A stretch of 64,000 nucleotides of DNA from Acidipropionibacterium acidipropionici. GTDB lineage: Bacteria > Actinomycetota > Actinomycetes > Propionibacteriales > Propionibacteriaceae. The stretch covers positions 3,501,551 through 3,565,550 of the forward strand of contig NZ_CP013126.1 in NCBI RefSeq assembly GCF_001441165.1, in the 5' to 3' direction. Positions 18,738 through 27,957 of the stretch are shown one piece after another (within the stretch, counting starts at the first letter, position 1; each line of letters starts with the position of its first letter). Both the position numbers and the translations under genes were made by a program. The notes beneath the pieces are model-generated. The model was not told the DNA's origin, did not search any database, and saw only the letters and a program-made list of their open reading frames with translations.

Positions 18738-19629
18738 GCTGCTCCTCCTCCGGCGCCGGCCATCCGCGGCCCTGGAGGTGCTCGACGACCTCCTGGACGA
18801 GCCGTTCGGGCACCGAGGCGCCGCTGGTGACGCCGATCTCGGCGACGCCGTCGAGCCATGAGTCCTTGACCTCGCCGGCGTCGTCGACGCGGTGGGCGGC
18901 CCGTGCCCCGGCCTCCAGGGCGACGTCGACCAGCCTCAGGGTGTTGGAGGAGTTCCTCGAACCGACCACGATCATCAGGTCGCAGTGGGCGGCGATCTGT
19001 TTGACGCCCTGTTGCCGGTTCGTGGTGGCGTAGCAGATGTCGTCGGAGGGAGGATCCACCAGATCGGGGGTCTTCTCGCGCAGCCTCTGCACCGTCTCGG
19101 CGGTCTCGTCGACGCTCAGTGTGGTCTGGCTGAGCCAGGCCACCGGCCGATCCGGATCCAGCTCGAGGCCGTCGACGTCGGAGGGGCTCTGCACCAGGGT
19201 GATGTCCTGGGGCGCCTCGCCGGTGGTGCCCTCCACCTCCTCGTGGCCGGCGTGGCCGATGAGCAGGATCTGGGCGCCCTCCTGAGAGAAGCGGCGGGCC
19301 TCGTGGTGAACCTTCGTCACCAGCGGGCAGGTGGCGTCGATGGTGCGCAGACCGCGTCGCGCCGCCTCGGACTTGACCGCCGGCGAGACCCCATGGGCGG
19401 AGAAGACCACCAGCGCCCCGTCGGGGACGGCGTCCAGCTCGTCGACGAAGATCGCGCCGCGTTCCTCCAGGGTCTCCACGACATGCCGGTTGTGGACGAT
19501 CTGCTTGCGCACGTAGACCGGGGCGCCGTAGCTCTCCAGCGCCTTCTCCACGGTGATCACGGCCCGGTCGACCCCGGCGCAGTATCCGCGGGGTGCGGCG
19601 AGGACGAGCTTCCTGGGGGCGTCTGGCAT
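18661..19629 (-). CDS. ispH: 4-hydroxy-3-methylbut-2-enyl diphosphate reductase
   Basis: IspH performs the last step of the MEP pathway, reducing HMBPP to IPP and DMAPP with a 4Fe-4S cluster. The three cluster cysteines are present: C17 (APRGYCAGV), C101 (DATCPLVTK) and C199 ([11 protein letters not shown]). The substrate-binding segments AHG and TSGASVPE are also intact. The length of 322 residues is normal; the last 15 residues are an Arg-rich tail lying inside the overlap with rmuC. Its IPP product feeds prenyl synthesis, to which uppS nearby also belongs. Confidence 0.95.
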   Translation of the reverse strand: MPDAPRKLVLAAPRGYCAGVDRAVITVEKALESYGAPVYVRKQIVHNRHVVETLEERGAIFVDELDAVPDGALVVFSAHGVSPAVKSEAARRGLRTIDATCPLVTKVHHEARRFSQEGAQILLIGHAGHEEVEGTTGEAPQDITLVQSPSDVDGLELDPDRPVAWLSQTTLSVDETAETVQRLREKTPDLVDPPSDDICYATTNRQQGVKQIAAHCDLMIVVGSRNSSNTLRLVDVALEAGARAAHRVDDAGEVKDSWLDGVAEIGVTSGASVPERLVQEVVEHLQGRGWPAPEEEQLIEESLSFALPPQLRSRRTRSARAH

Positions 19630-19680
19630 GCCTCCGATTCTAAGGGTCGACGCAATCGGTGACAGCGAGCAGCGGACCCG

Positions 19681-19726
19681 CCCTTTCGGGGAGGCAGGGA
19701 GCGAAGCGACCGCGGAGGGGTCGTCT
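19681..19726. repeat. Intergenic repeat copy between ispH and xseA
   Basis: Read on the minus strand, it gives GACGACCCCTCC, then a CGGTCGCTTCGCTCCCTG segment and CCTCCCCGA, ending near GGGCGGGTC. This matches the pair of units at 25019-25137 closely, with a few substitutions and small indels. It lies between two divergent genes. Confidence 0.55.
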
Positions 19727-19760
19727 CTTCCGTTGACAAGAATTGTCTAGGGTTGCCCAC

Positions 19761-21026
19761 ATGGCCTCTTCCAGCACACCCCCCGAGCAGACCCGCTCCC
19801 TGGCCTGGGTGGTCCGCGCCGTCAAGGACTGGGTGGAGCGCTGCGGGAAGGTGTGGGTCGAGGCGCAGGTCATCGAGCTCAACAGGCGCTCGGGCCCCAC
19901 CCAGTTCCTCACCCTGCGCGACGTCGAGGAGGAGATCTCGGTGACGGCGACCTGTCACCGCAGGGTGCTGGACGCCGCCGGTCCGGTCGAGTCGGGCATG
20001 ACGGTCACCGCCCTGCTGCGCCCCACGGTGTGGTCGCGGACCGGTCGGCTGTCCTTCGAGTGCTCGGAGATCCGCCCCAGCGGGGAGGGCCGGCTGCTCG
20101 CCCAACTGGAGCGCCGACGCCGTCTCCTGGAGGCCGAGGGGCTCTTCGACTCCCGCCTGCACAAGCCGCTGCCGTTGCTGCCCCGGGGGATCGGGCTCAT
20201 CACCGGTGCCCGCTCCGACGCCGAGCGGGACGTCATCCGCAACGCCACCCTGCGCTGGCCGGCCGTGCGCTTCGTGGTGCGCAACACCCTGGTCCAGGGG
20301 GCTCGCGCCGTCGAGCAGATCATCGGGGCGCTCGCCGAGCTGGACGCCGATCCGGGCGTCGACGTCATCGTCATCGCCCGCGGCGGCGGATCCCTCGAGG
20401 ACCTTCTCCCCTTCTCCGACGAGACCCTGGTGAGGGCGGTGCACGCCGCCCGCACCCCGGTGGTCTCGGCCATCGGCCACGAGGCCGACAGTCCCATCCT
20501 CGACCTGGTCGCCGACCTGCGGGCCTCCACCCCCACCGACGCCGGCAAGCGGATCGTGCCCGACGTCGCCGAGGAGCTCGCGGGGCTCCGCGATGTCACC
20601 GCCAGGATCCGCCAGTCCGTCGCCTCACGCATAGCCACCGAACAGTCCTGGCTGGACTCGGTGCGCTCCCGCCCCGTGATGATGGATCCCGCCGCGACCC
20701 TCGACATCGCCTCCGAGCGACTGGGCGCCACCCTCGCCCGGCTGCGCCTGGCCACCGACCGAGCCCTGGAGACCGAGTCCCGCGAGATCGACCATCAGCT
20801 CCGGAGCGTGCGGGCGATGTCGCCGAAGGCCACTCTGGATCGCGGCTACGCCGTGCTTGCCGACGCCGACGGGGCGTCGGTGGGCTCGGTGAGCGCCACC
20901 CGGGAGGACGCCCGCCTGGACGTCTACCTGTCCGACGGGGCCCTGGGGGTCACCGTCGACGCCGTGAGGCCCGGAGGCCCCGCCACCCCCACCACGCCCT
21001 CCCCGCAGAAAGGCACGAAGTCATGA
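19761..21026 (+). CDS. xseA: Exodeoxyribonuclease VII large subunit
   Basis: The 421-residue catalytic subunit of ExoVII degrades single-stranded DNA. An N-terminal OB-fold (VWVEAQVIELN to about residue 110) precedes the nuclease core with GLITGARSDAERDVIRN, VIVIARGGGSLEDLLPF (about residues 195-212) and ISAIGHE-like VVSAIGHEADSPILD. A coiled coil (about 265-345) and the RGYAVL tail follow. The ATG at 19761 lies 7 nt after TAGGGT, suggesting a leaderless mRNA. The stop overlaps xseB (ATGA). Confidence 0.95.
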   Translation: MASSSTPPEQTRSLAWVVRAVKDWVERCGKVWVEAQVIELNRRSGPTQFLTLRDVEEEISVTATCHRRVLDAAGPVESGMTVTALLRPTVWSRTGRLSFECSEIRPSGEGRLLAQLERRRRLLEAEGLFDSRLHKPLPLLPRGIGLITGARSDAERDVIRNATLRWPAVRFVVRNTLVQGARAVEQIIGALAELDADPGVDVIVIARGGGSLEDLLPFSDETLVRAVHAARTPVVSAIGHEADSPILDLVADLRASTPTDAGKRIVPDVAEELAGLRDVTARIRQSVASRIATEQSWLDSVRSRPVMMDPAATLDIASERLGATLARLRLATDRALETESREIDHQLRSVRAMSPKATLDRGYAVLADADGASVGSVSATREDARLDVYLSDGALGVTVDAVRPGGPATPTTPSPQKGTKS

Positions 21027-21277
21027 CCGAGCAGCCACAGGAGACCACTTCCCCCGAAGCCACCACCGATCCCGAGATCGGTTACGAGCAGGCCCGCGAC
21101 GAACTCGTCGAGGTGGTCCGCCGTCTCGAGTCGGGCGGCACCTCGCTGGCCGACACCATGACGCTGTGGGAGCGGGGCGAGAAGCTGGCGGCGATCTGCC
21201 AGACCTGGCTGGACGGCGCCCGCAGGCGCATCGAGGAGGCCAGGTCGGCCTCCGAAGGGGGTCCCGAGGAGGCCTGA
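21023..21277 (+). CDS. xseB: Exodeoxyribonuclease VII small subunit
   Basis: The 84-residue protein matches the XseB fold: GYEQARDELVEVVRRLESGG followed by LADTMTLWERGEKLAAICQ, two helices that bind the XseA coiled coil. ATG at 21023 overlaps the xseA stop by 4 bp, so the subunits are made together. It is slightly long because of an acidic, Thr-rich N-terminal tail. Confidence 0.93.
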   Translation: MTEQPQETTSPEATTDPEIGYEQARDELVEVVRRLESGGTSLADTMTLWERGEKLAAICQTWLDGARRRIEEARSASEGGPEEA

Positions 21278-21284
21278 GCGCGAC

Positions 21285-21839
21285 TCAGGAGGTCCTCAGA
21301 GTCTGGGCGAAGCTCTCCAGCGCGGGATAGCCGGTGTCCGCCACCACGACGGCGGTGGATCCACCGACCGCGCGGACCAGGGAGCGGGTGCGGCCGTCCT
21401 GGGAGACGCGGCGCTGCCAGGTCTGCCCGTCGATCGTCGAGGTGCCGTCGGGGTGGGAGGAACGGGTCACCGAGCCGATGTAGGCGTCCTTCCCGGGCTC
21501 GTCGGACTGGTTGACGGCCATGTAGATGTCGTCGCCGCTGCGGAAGCCCAGTTCCCACCGGTTCCCGGCCGCCTGGGTGGACCCCACCCACTGCCCGCCG
21601 CGGTCGACGTATCGGGCCTTGACGGGCTTCCAGTCGGTGGGCACCTCGACCGGGGCCAGCACCGGATATCCGGCGCCGGACCGGGCGTCGGCGACCGCGG
21701 GCCTCCAGTCGACCGGATCCACCTGCGGCTCATCAGGGGTCCGGGTGAACACCCAGATGATGACCAGCAGGGGGATGAGGATGACGGCCAGGGACCTCAG
21801 CATGTCCTTGGCGGTCGATCGGGTGTCGCCGTGTGCCAC
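21285..21839 (-). CDS. DUF4245 family membrane-anchored protein
   Basis: The 184-residue protein has a short cytoplasmic N-terminus, one membrane segment (SLAVILIPLLVIIWVF, about residues 16-31) and an extracytoplasmic DUF4245 domain with YPVLAPVEVP and the DIYMAVNQSD strand. This family is actinobacterial and of unknown function. It ends 8 bp from xseB on the opposite strand and lies 21 bp downstream of the PhoH gene, with which it is probably cotranscribed. Confidence 0.85.
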   Translation of the reverse strand: MAHGDTRSTAKDMLRSLAVILIPLLVIIWVFTRTPDEPQVDPVDWRPAVADARSGAGYPVLAPVEVPTDWKPVKARYVDRGGQWVGSTQAAGNRWELGFRSGDDIYMAVNQSDEPGKDAYIGSVTRSSHPDGTSTIDGQTWQRRVSQDGRTRSLVRAVGGSTAVVVADTGYPALESFAQTLRTS

Positions 21840-21860
21840 CCGGCCATTCTCACACGAGAT

Positions 21861-23249
21861 TCAGACGAGGTCCTCCAGCATGCGGGTCACCAGTGCCGCG
21901 ATCGGCGAACGCTCCGAGCGGGTCAGCGTGACATGGCCGAAGAGCGGGTTGCCGCGCAGCCTCTCCACCACGGCGGCCACCCCGTCATGGCGTCCCACCC
22001 GCAGGTTGTCGCGCTGTGCGACGTCGTGAGTCAGGACGACACGGGAGTTCTGGCCGATCCGCGACAGCACTGTGAGCAGCACATTGCGCTCCAGTGACTG
22101 CGCCTCGTCGACGATGACGAAGGCGTCGTGGAGGGAGCGGCCCCTGATGTGGGTCAGCGGCAGCACCTCCAGCATTCCCCTTTCCAGCACCTCATCGATG
22201 ACATAGGAGTTCGTCACCGAGGTGAGGGTGTCCATCACGGCCTGCCCCCACGGCGCCATCTTCTCCCCCTCGTTGCCGGGCAGGTAGCCCAGTTCCTGGC
22301 CGCCGACCGCGTAGAGCGGGCGGAAGACCAGGACCTTCTGGTAGATCTGGCGCTCCAGCACGGCGTCGAGCCCGGCGCACAGCGCCAGGGCCGACTTTCC
22401 GGTCCCCGCCCGGCCGCCGAGGGAGACGATGCCGACCTCCGGATCCAGCAGCAGGTCCAGGGCGACCCGCTGTTCGGCGGAGCGGCCGTGGATGCCGAAC
22501 ACCTCCTGGTCGGATCTCACCAGCCTGGCCGTCTGGTCGGGCATGGTGCGGGCCAGGGCCGTGCTGGAGGGCCCCTGAAGCACCAGTCCCGAGTTGACCG
22601 TGAGGTCGTCGGCGCCCGGTGACCCGTCGGCGCCGTCGAGAGCCAGGGAGCCGTCCCGGTAGAGCCGGCCGATCACCTCGTCGGAGACCTCCAGCTCCAC
22701 CATCCCGGTCCAGGTCGTGTCGCGGGCCAGTTCGTGGCGGTACTCCTCGGCCTCCAGACCGATGGCCGACGCCTTGATCCGCAGCGGCATGTCCTTGGTC
22801 ACCAGCACCACCCGGTGGCCGGCCTGCCGGTAGTTGGCGGCCACCGCCAGGATCCGGGTGTCGTTGTCCCCCAGCCGCAGCCCGTCGGGCAGACAGCCGG
22901 GATCGGAGTGGTTGAGCTCCACGTTGAGCGTCCCGCCCTCGTCGTTGAGCGGGACCGGCCGCTGGAGACCGTCGTTCTCGATCCTCAACCGGTCCAGGAT
23001 CCTCAGGGCCGCCCGGGCGAAATAGCCGAGTTCCGGATGGGTCCTCTTCGCCTCCAGCTCGGTGATGACGACGATCGGCAGCACCACATGGTGCTCGGCG
23101 AAGTTCAGCAGAGCCCTCGGATCGGACAGCAGCACCGAGGTGTCCACGACGTATGTGCGGCGCCCCCTGCCGGGTGTCGGGATCGCGGCGCGAAGCCGGC
23201 TGGACGGATCGGAATGTGTGGGCAAGACGGACCTCCCGAGCTGCGACAC
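21861..23249 (-). CDS. PhoH-family ATPase with N-terminal PIN domain
   Basis: The 462-residue protein combines an N-terminal PIN-type RNase domain ([11 protein letters not shown] at about residue 34, further acidic residues in VITELEAKR and [10 protein letters not shown]) with a C-terminal PhoH P-loop ATPase. The ATPase has Walker [13 protein letters not shown] (about residue 280), [20 protein letters not shown] (Walker B) and RVVLTHD. This PIN-PhoH arrangement is common in actinobacteria and is thought to act in RNA unwinding and cleavage. The start is a GTG at 23249; a later start remains possible since the first 30 residues are not conserved-looking. Confidence 0.9.
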   Translation of the reverse strand: MSQLGRSVLPTHSDPSSRLRAAIPTPGRGRRTYVVDTSVLLSDPRALLNFAEHHVVLPIVVITELEAKRTHPELGYFARAALRILDRLRIENDGLQRPVPLNDEGGTLNVELNHSDPGCLPDGLRLGDNDTRILAVAANYRQAGHRVVLVTKDMPLRIKASAIGLEAEEYRHELARDTTWTGMVELEVSDEVIGRLYRDGSLALDGADGSPGADDLTVNSGLVLQGPSSTALARTMPDQTARLVRSDQEVFGIHGRSAEQRVALDLLLDPEVGIVSLGGRAGTGKSALALCAGLDAVLERQIYQKVLVFRPLYAVGGQELGYLPGNEGEKMAPWGQAVMDTLTSVTNSYVIDEVLERGMLEVLPLTHIRGRSLHDAFVIVDEAQSLERNVLLTVLSRIGQNSRVVLTHDVAQRDNLRVGRHDGVAAVVERLRGNPLFGHVTLTRSERSPIAALVTRMLEDLV

Positions 23250-23382
23250 CGGCCTGGCGGGGGCGTCGTCTGGGGCGCCGGGGCCGGTACCTGCGCCTCA
23301 GGCTACCCACCGGGTCCCCGACCGCCTGCGCGGCCGCATCATGCGATACGCAGCGTTCAGCGGGAGTTCACCGGGGGCCGGC

Positions 23383-24063
23383 TCAGATGACGGCCAGCCC
23401 TATCGCCACCGCGTGGCAGACGGCCCCCAGCGCGGTGCCCGCGTGGAAGACCTCGTGGAAGCCGAACCACGTGGGCGACGGATCGGGCCTGCGCCTGGCG
23501 TAGGCCACCGCGCCGAGGGTGTAGCACACCCCGCCGGCCAGGATGAGGATGACGACGGCCGCTCCGCCTGAGCGCCAGAACTGCGGCAGCCACCACAGCG
23601 CCACCCAGCCCATGACGATGTACAGGCCGGTGTAGAGCCACCGCGGCGCATCGGTCCACAGCACCCGGAAGACGACACCGGCGGCCGCACATCCCCAGAT
23701 CACCGAGAGCAGGACGACCCGGGATGCGCCGGTGAGCATGGACACCGCCAACGGGGTGTAGGTGCCGGCGATGAACACGGCGATGTTGGCGTGGTCGATG
23801 CGTCGCAGCACGGCCTTGATCCGCGGCGCCCAGGGAATCCTGTGGTAGACGGCGGAGTTGCCGAACAGGGCCAGACCGGTACAGATCCACACCGCCACGG
23901 CGAACCGGTTCCCCCAGGAGTCGCCGGCGATGATGAGCCCCAGCCCGGTGACCAGCACCAGCGGGGCCATCACGGTGTGGATCCAGCCCCGCAGCCGGGG
24001 TGCGGGCTCCACCTCGGCCGGCGCGGCGAGCAGACGACGACGTTCAGGAACTACTGTCTTCAT
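23383..24063 (-). CDS. Hemolysin III / PAQR family membrane protein
   Basis: The 226-residue protein has seven predicted membrane segments and the PAQR signature: NSAVYHRIPW (about residue 68), DHANIAVFIAGTYTPL (about 88-103), and FGFHEVFHAGTALGAVCHAVA near the C-terminus. The conserved Ser/His/Asp and HxxxH residues form the metal-site of this family. ATG 24063 has GGGGA 8 nt upstream; the longer upstream reading is not needed. A perfect inverted repeat at 24086-24105 sits just upstream and may control it. Confidence 0.9.
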   Translation of the reverse strand: MKTVVPERRRLLAAPAEVEPAPRLRGWIHTVMAPLVLVTGLGLIIAGDSWGNRFAVAVWICTGLALFGNSAVYHRIPWAPRIKAVLRRIDHANIAVFIAGTYTPLAVSMLTGASRVVLLSVIWGCAAAGVVFRVLWTDAPRWLYTGLYIVMGWVALWWLPQFWRSGGAAVVILILAGGVCYTLGAVAYARRRPDPSPTWFGFHEVFHAGTALGAVCHAVAIGLAVI

Positions 24064-24085
24064 CGCGATCCCCTGATCCTCACAG

Positions 24086-24105
24086 AACCTACCGACCCGT
24101 AGGTT
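24086..24105. promoter_or_regulatory. Inverted repeat, candidate operator for the hemolysin III gene and uppS
   Basis: AACCTAC-CGACCC-GTAGGTT is a perfect 7-bp inverted repeat with a 6-bp centre. It lies 23 bp upstream of the hemolysin III start and 80 bp upstream of uppS. The size and half-site style suit a TetR-type dimer, but no regulator gene is adjacent. Confidence 0.45.
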
Positions 24106-24184
24106 AGGGCCAACGGTACCCCGCGGCCCCACCGGCGCCAACGGGAAGCCCGCCCGCCGGGGCCGAGGCTCTAGGCTTGAGGCC

Positions 24185-25006
24185 ATGCACCCTGCCGAGC
24201 ACTACATCGCAAAGGCGGGCGAGTTGCTGGACCGCCTCCACCCCTCGGGTCTGCTCTACAACACCTACGAGGCGCGTCTGCTGGACCAGCTCGACCGCAC
24301 CCGCCTGCCCCAGCACGTCGCCGTGCTGGCTGACGGCAACCGGCGCTGGGCCCGGCTCAATGCCCCCGGGGAACCGCTGGTCGCCGGCTACCAGGCCGGC
24401 TCCGACAAACTCCAGGCCTTCTGCCACTGGTGCGACGGGGTCGGAATCCCGGTCGTCACCCTCTGGGTGCTGTCGACCGACAACCTCCAGCGCGCCGAGA
24501 CCGGGGAACTGGGGCCGCTGCTCAAGATCATCGAGTCATTGGTCATCACCCTGGCGCGCAACCCCCGCTGGCGGGTCCAGACGGTCGGCGACATGGGGCT
24601 CCTTCCCGACGACATGGCGGCCTCCCTCGCCGAGGCCCGGAAGGCCACCGCCGATCACGACGGCATGCACATCAATGTGGCGATCGCATACGGGGGGCGC
24701 CACGAGCTGCGTGACGCCGTGCGCTCGCTGCTCGCGGAGGAGGCGGCCAAGGGCACCTCCCTTGAGGAGCTCTCGCAGTCCCTGGAGATCGACCAGATCG
24801 CCGAGCACCTCTACACGAAGGGCCAGCCGGATCCCGACCTCATCATCCGCACATCCGGGGAGCAGCGCCTGTCGGGATTCCTCATGTGGCAGAGCGCCCA
24901 CTCGGAGTTCTACTTCTGCGAGGCGCTGTGGCCCGACTTCCGGAAGGTGGACTTCCTGCGCGCGCTGCGCTCCTTCACCCAGCGCGAGCGCCGGTACGGC
25001 AGATAG
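24185..25006 (+). CDS. uppS: Isoprenyl transferase (cis-prenyl diphosphate synthase)
   Basis: The 273-residue enzyme condenses IPP units onto an allylic primer to form Z-prenyl diphosphates used as wall-lipid carriers. The family motifs are visible: VAVLADGNRRWAR with the catalytic Asp (about residue 48), TLWVLSTDN, NVAIAYGGRHEL (about 163) and LIIRTSGEQRLSGF with FYFCEALWPDF at the C-terminus. The ATG at 24185 lies 7 nt after TAGGCT, so the mRNA is probably leaderless. Actinobacteria often have more than one paralogue, so the chain length made here is unclear. Confidence 0.92.
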   Translation: MHPAEHYIAKAGELLDRLHPSGLLYNTYEARLLDQLDRTRLPQHVAVLADGNRRWARLNAPGEPLVAGYQAGSDKLQAFCHWCDGVGIPVVTLWVLSTDNLQRAETGELGPLLKIIESLVITLARNPRWRVQTVGDMGLLPDDMAASLAEARKATADHDGMHINVAIAYGGRHELRDAVRSLLAEEAAKGTSLEELSQSLEIDQIAEHLYTKGQPDPDLIIRTSGEQRLSGFLMWQSAHSEFYFCEALWPDFRKVDFLRALRSFTQRERRYGR

Positions 25007-25018
25007 ATCAGAGGAGGG

Positions 25019-25137
25019 GACGACCCCTCCACGTCGCTGCGCTCCTGCCTCCCCGAGCGGGTCAGGTCCGCGACCGCGTCCCACTCCCGACGGGACTCCA
25101 CGTCGCTGCGCTCCTGCCTCCCCGAGCGGGTCAGGTC
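25019..25137. repeat. Tandem pair of a 42-bp intergenic repeat
   Basis: The unit CTCCACGTCGCTGCGCTC (then TGCCTCCCCGAGCGGGTC and neighbours, 42 bp) occurs identically at 25027-25068 and 25096-25137, with start-to-start spacing of 69 bp. The first copy is preceded by GGGGACGACCC as in the related copies at 17371 and 19681. It fills the space between the convergent uppS and DUF255 genes. Only two units are present, so it is not a CRISPR array. Confidence 0.8.
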
Positions 25138-25147
25138 AGCAACCCCA

Positions 25148-27184
25148 TCAGACTCTCCTCCACAGCGGGTCCTTGAGCTCCAAGTAGTCGGTGACCGGTT
25201 CGAAGCACACCGTGCCCCGGCACACATAGGCCGTCGGGCCCTGCTCGTCCCCGCGCTCGTCGAACCACTCGGCGAAGCCGTCGGTTCCGGCGGCGCCCCG
25301 CATCAGCGCCGACCCCGAGGGCGCCATCCGCCAGGCGGCCGCCGCGAGCTCCCCGGGCTCGGCGTCCTCCTCGACCACGACGACGGCGGCCGGCCGCAGC
25401 CCGCGGCGCGCGTCGTCGGAGATGAGATGGTCCGCGAGCGCCCACCCCGCATAGCGCGGAGCCCCGACGACCACCCTGGCCAGACGCCGGGATGCCAGGT
25501 CGGCGCGCTCGACGAGGTCCTCGCGCCCGGCCATCAGGCCGACCCGGCGCAGCGCCTTGACCATCGCCGAGGTGGGCGAGGGATTCGCGTCGTCGGTGAG
25601 GGTGCGAGCCGGGGCCACCACGAGATCCGAGGCGGCGGCGTCGGCGAATCCCCCGTCGGGCTCCGAGAACCGGTCCACCGCGGCGTCCAGCACCTCGACC
25701 GCCCGATCGAGCCAGACCCGGCGGCCGGTCGCTCCTGCCAGCCCCGCCAGGGCCAGCCCGAGATGGGCGTGGTCCTCGGTGACGGCCCCGGTACCGGGGC
25801 GCCCGTGCAGGGAGGTCCGCAGCAGGCGGCCACCCTGCCAGTGCGCCCTCCACAGCTTGTCGGCGAGCTCTCCGGCCCACTCGACCCAGGACCATTCCCG
25901 CAGGATCATGCCGGCCTCCACGAGGGAGTCGATGACCATGGCGTTCCACGCCGTGACCACCTTCTCGTCGCGGGCCGGCCGGGAGCGCAGCGCCCGGTAC
26001 TCGAGCATCCGGTCGAGGTCGGCGTTGATCCTCTCCCAGTCCAGCCTCCCGCGCATCTGGAGGGTCGAGAGGTCCCCCTCGAAGTTCCCCTGGTCGCCCA
26101 GGTGCAGGAGGGGGCGCAGCCATCCGGCCTCCTCCTCGCCCAGGGCGTCGACCAGCAGCTGGGTGTTCCACAGATAGAAGATGCCCTCATGGGTGTGGCC
26201 GGCAAGATCGTCGGAGTCGGCGTCGAGTGAGGCCGCCAGCAGCCCCTCCTCGGTCGTCATCTCGCGCCGCAGCCAGTCGACGGTGCGCCGCACGGCGTGG
26301 TCGTAGAGGGCGCGCCGGTCCGGATCGTGGTCGGCGGTGCGCCGCCAGCATCGGGCCATGGTGCCCAGCAGAAGGCCGTTGTCGTTGAGCATCTTCTCGA
26401 AGTGCGGCACCGTCCACTGGGAGTCGGTGCTGTAGCGGTGGAAGCCCCCGCCGACCTGGTCGAAGATGCCGCCGCGCACCAGGTGTTCGCAGGTGTTCTG
26501 GGCCATGTCCAGGCTTGTCGGGTCGCCCTTGACGAGAAGGGCGTCGATGAGGGTGGGGGTCGGGAACTTGGTGGGGCCGCCGAATCCGCCGTTGACGATG
26601 TCGTAGTCGGTGGAGACGGCGTCCAGGAGCTCCTGGGCGGTCGGCATCCCGGTAGCGGCGCCGTCGTCCGGCTCCTGGGCCGAGGCCATGGCCCTCAGCT
26701 GGTCGGTGATCACCCCGGCCTGCTGCACCACCTCGTCGCGGCGTTCCTGCCAGGCCTGACCCAGGGCCCGGACGACGTCGACGAAGGCGGGCTGCCCGTC
26801 CCGGGGCTCGGGCGGAAAGTAGGTCCCGGCGAAGAAGGGCCGGCCGTCGGGGGTGCAGAAGACCGTGTTGGGCCAGCCGCCCGAGCCGGTCAGTGCCAGG
26901 GTCGCCTGCATGAGGGAGGCGTCCACCTCGGGGTTCTCCTCGCGGTCCACCTTGACCGGGACGAAGTACTCGTTGACGACCTCGGCCACCTCCGGGTCGG
27001 AGAACGACTCCAGGGCCATCACATGGCACCAGTGGCAGGAGGAGTAGCCGACGCTGATGAGCAGCGGCAGGTCCCGGCTCCGGGCCTCGTCGAAGGCGTC
27101 GGATCCCCATCCGAACCAGTCGACGGGATTGGCGGCGTGGGACAGCAGGTACGGGCTCGTGGCATCGGCCAGGTGATTCGGCAC
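25148..27184 (-). CDS. Thioredoxin-fold DUF255 protein (YyaL/SSP411-like), 678 aa
   Basis: The N-terminus HLADATSPYLLSHAANPVDW and the SSCHWCHVM segment (CxxC at about residues 49-52) identify the DUF255 thioredoxin-like domain. After it comes a long (alpha/alpha)6-barrel region with segments such as GGFGGPTKFPTP, GGGFHRYSTDSQWTVPHFEKM and AWNAMVIDSL. These proteins resemble sugar epimerases or N-acylglucosamine isomerase-like barrels, but their reaction is unknown. The GTG start is 7 nt after TAGGCT on the minus strand. The gene is intact and of normal length. Confidence 0.92.
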   Translation of the reverse strand: MPNHLADATSPYLLSHAANPVDWFGWGSDAFDEARSRDLPLLISVGYSSCHWCHVMALESFSDPEVAEVVNEYFVPVKVDREENPEVDASLMQATLALTGSGGWPNTVFCTPDGRPFFAGTYFPPEPRDGQPAFVDVVRALGQAWQERRDEVVQQAGVITDQLRAMASAQEPDDGAATGMPTAQELLDAVSTDYDIVNGGFGGPTKFPTPTLIDALLVKGDPTSLDMAQNTCEHLVRGGIFDQVGGGFHRYSTDSQWTVPHFEKMLNDNGLLLGTMARCWRRTADHDPDRRALYDHAVRRTVDWLRREMTTEEGLLAASLDADSDDLAGHTHEGIFYLWNTQLLVDALGEEEAGWLRPLLHLGDQGNFEGDLSTLQMRGRLDWERINADLDRMLEYRALRSRPARDEKVVTAWNAMVIDSLVEAGMILREWSWVEWAGELADKLWRAHWQGGRLLRTSLHGRPGTGAVTEDHAHLGLALAGLAGATGRRVWLDRAVEVLDAAVDRFSEPDGGFADAAASDLVVAPARTLTDDANPSPTSAMVKALRRVGLMAGREDLVERADLASRRLARVVVGAPRYAGWALADHLISDDARRGLRPAAVVVVEEDAEPGELAAAAWRMAPSGSALMRGAAGTDGFAEWFDERGDEQGPTAYVCRGTVCFEPVTDYLELKDPLWRRV

Positions 27185-27222
27185 GCCCGACAGCCTACGG
27201 CCCCGATCCGGCGGTCGCTACA

Positions 27223-27423
27223 TCACTGCCGGGGCCCGGTCTCCCCGCTCCCCTCCTCGCCCCGATCCGGCCCGGACTTCAGTTCGGGCCCCGAGGGCAC
27301 CTCATCGAAGTCGATGCCATGGATGTTGTGGCGGATGCTGAACCAGGCGATGACGCCGAACGCGGCCAACGCCAGGAACACGATGAGGTTCAGGATCCCC
27401 GGGCTGATCAGCTGCACTGGCAT
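27223..27423 (-). CDS. Small single-pass membrane protein, 66 aa
   Basis: The predicted protein has one membrane segment (ILNLIVFLALAAFGVIAWF, about residues 10-28) and a charged, Pro/Gly-rich C-terminal tail. The ATG at 27423 is the start nearest the membrane segment. I do not recognise a family. It lies 38 bp upstream of the DUF255 gene on the same strand and is divergent from the DUF4307 gene. Confidence 0.6.
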   Translation of the reverse strand: MPVQLISPGILNLIVFLALAAFGVIAWFSIRHNIHGIDFDEVPSGPELKSGPDRGEEGSGETGPRQ

Positions 27424-27472
27424 GCCACGACAGTACCGAGGCGCGGGGCGCCGATCCAACCGGAATGACACA

Positions 27473-27913
27473 ATGTCCCCCGTGACCCACGGTGCGACAC
27501 AGCCTGGCGGACGCCGCCTCAGCCCCCAGGAGCAGGAGCGGCTCGCGCAGCGCTATCCGCAGCGCCGGCGTCGCCTGTGGATCCCGCTGGCCTGCCTGGC
27601 CGCCGCGCTGCTGGTGGGCTGGACGGTGTGGTCGGGCCTGCACCATTCCGCCGAGCCGATGCGGGTCCAGCTCTTCGGCTATCAAGTCGTCGACGCCACT
27701 CGTGTCGATGTGACCGTGGATGTGCACCGTTCCGATCCCTCCGTGTCGGGGTCGTGCACCCTCTACGCGCTGTCCCACGACAATCAGCGGGTCGGCGAGG
27801 CCCCGCTGCGGATCTCCCCCGCCGGTGATCAGGACGTGCGGATCCGGGCGCACCTGAAGACCTTCTCGAGGGCGGTCACGGCACAGCTGGAGAACTGCCA
27901 GGCGTCCCGCTGA
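27473..27913 (+). CDS. DUF4307 family membrane protein
   Basis: The protein of 143-146 residues has a cytoplasmic, Arg-rich N-terminus (LAQRYPQRRRRLW), one membrane helix (about residues 38-57) and an extracytoplasmic beta domain ending in LENCQ. Two Cys (SCTLYAL and ENCQ) may form a disulfide. This matches the actinobacterial DUF4307 family of unknown function. Starts at ATG 27473 or GTG 27482 are both possible. It precedes greA on the same strand by 44 bp, as is common in actinobacteria. Confidence 0.8.
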   Translation: MSPVTHGATQPGGRRLSPQEQERLAQRYPQRRRRLWIPLACLAAALLVGWTVWSGLHHSAEPMRVQLFGYQVVDATRVDVTVDVHRSDPSVSGSCTLYALSHDNQRVGEAPLRISPAGDQDVRIRAHLKTFSRAVTAQLENCQASR

Positions 27914-27957
27914 TCCCCGAAATACCCCCTGTGCGGCCCCGGCTGTAAGGTAGGGGG

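Noticed and set aside
25027-25137. CRISPR array
   Set aside because: Only two 42-bp units with one 27-bp gap, and no cas genes; related single copies occur elsewhere.
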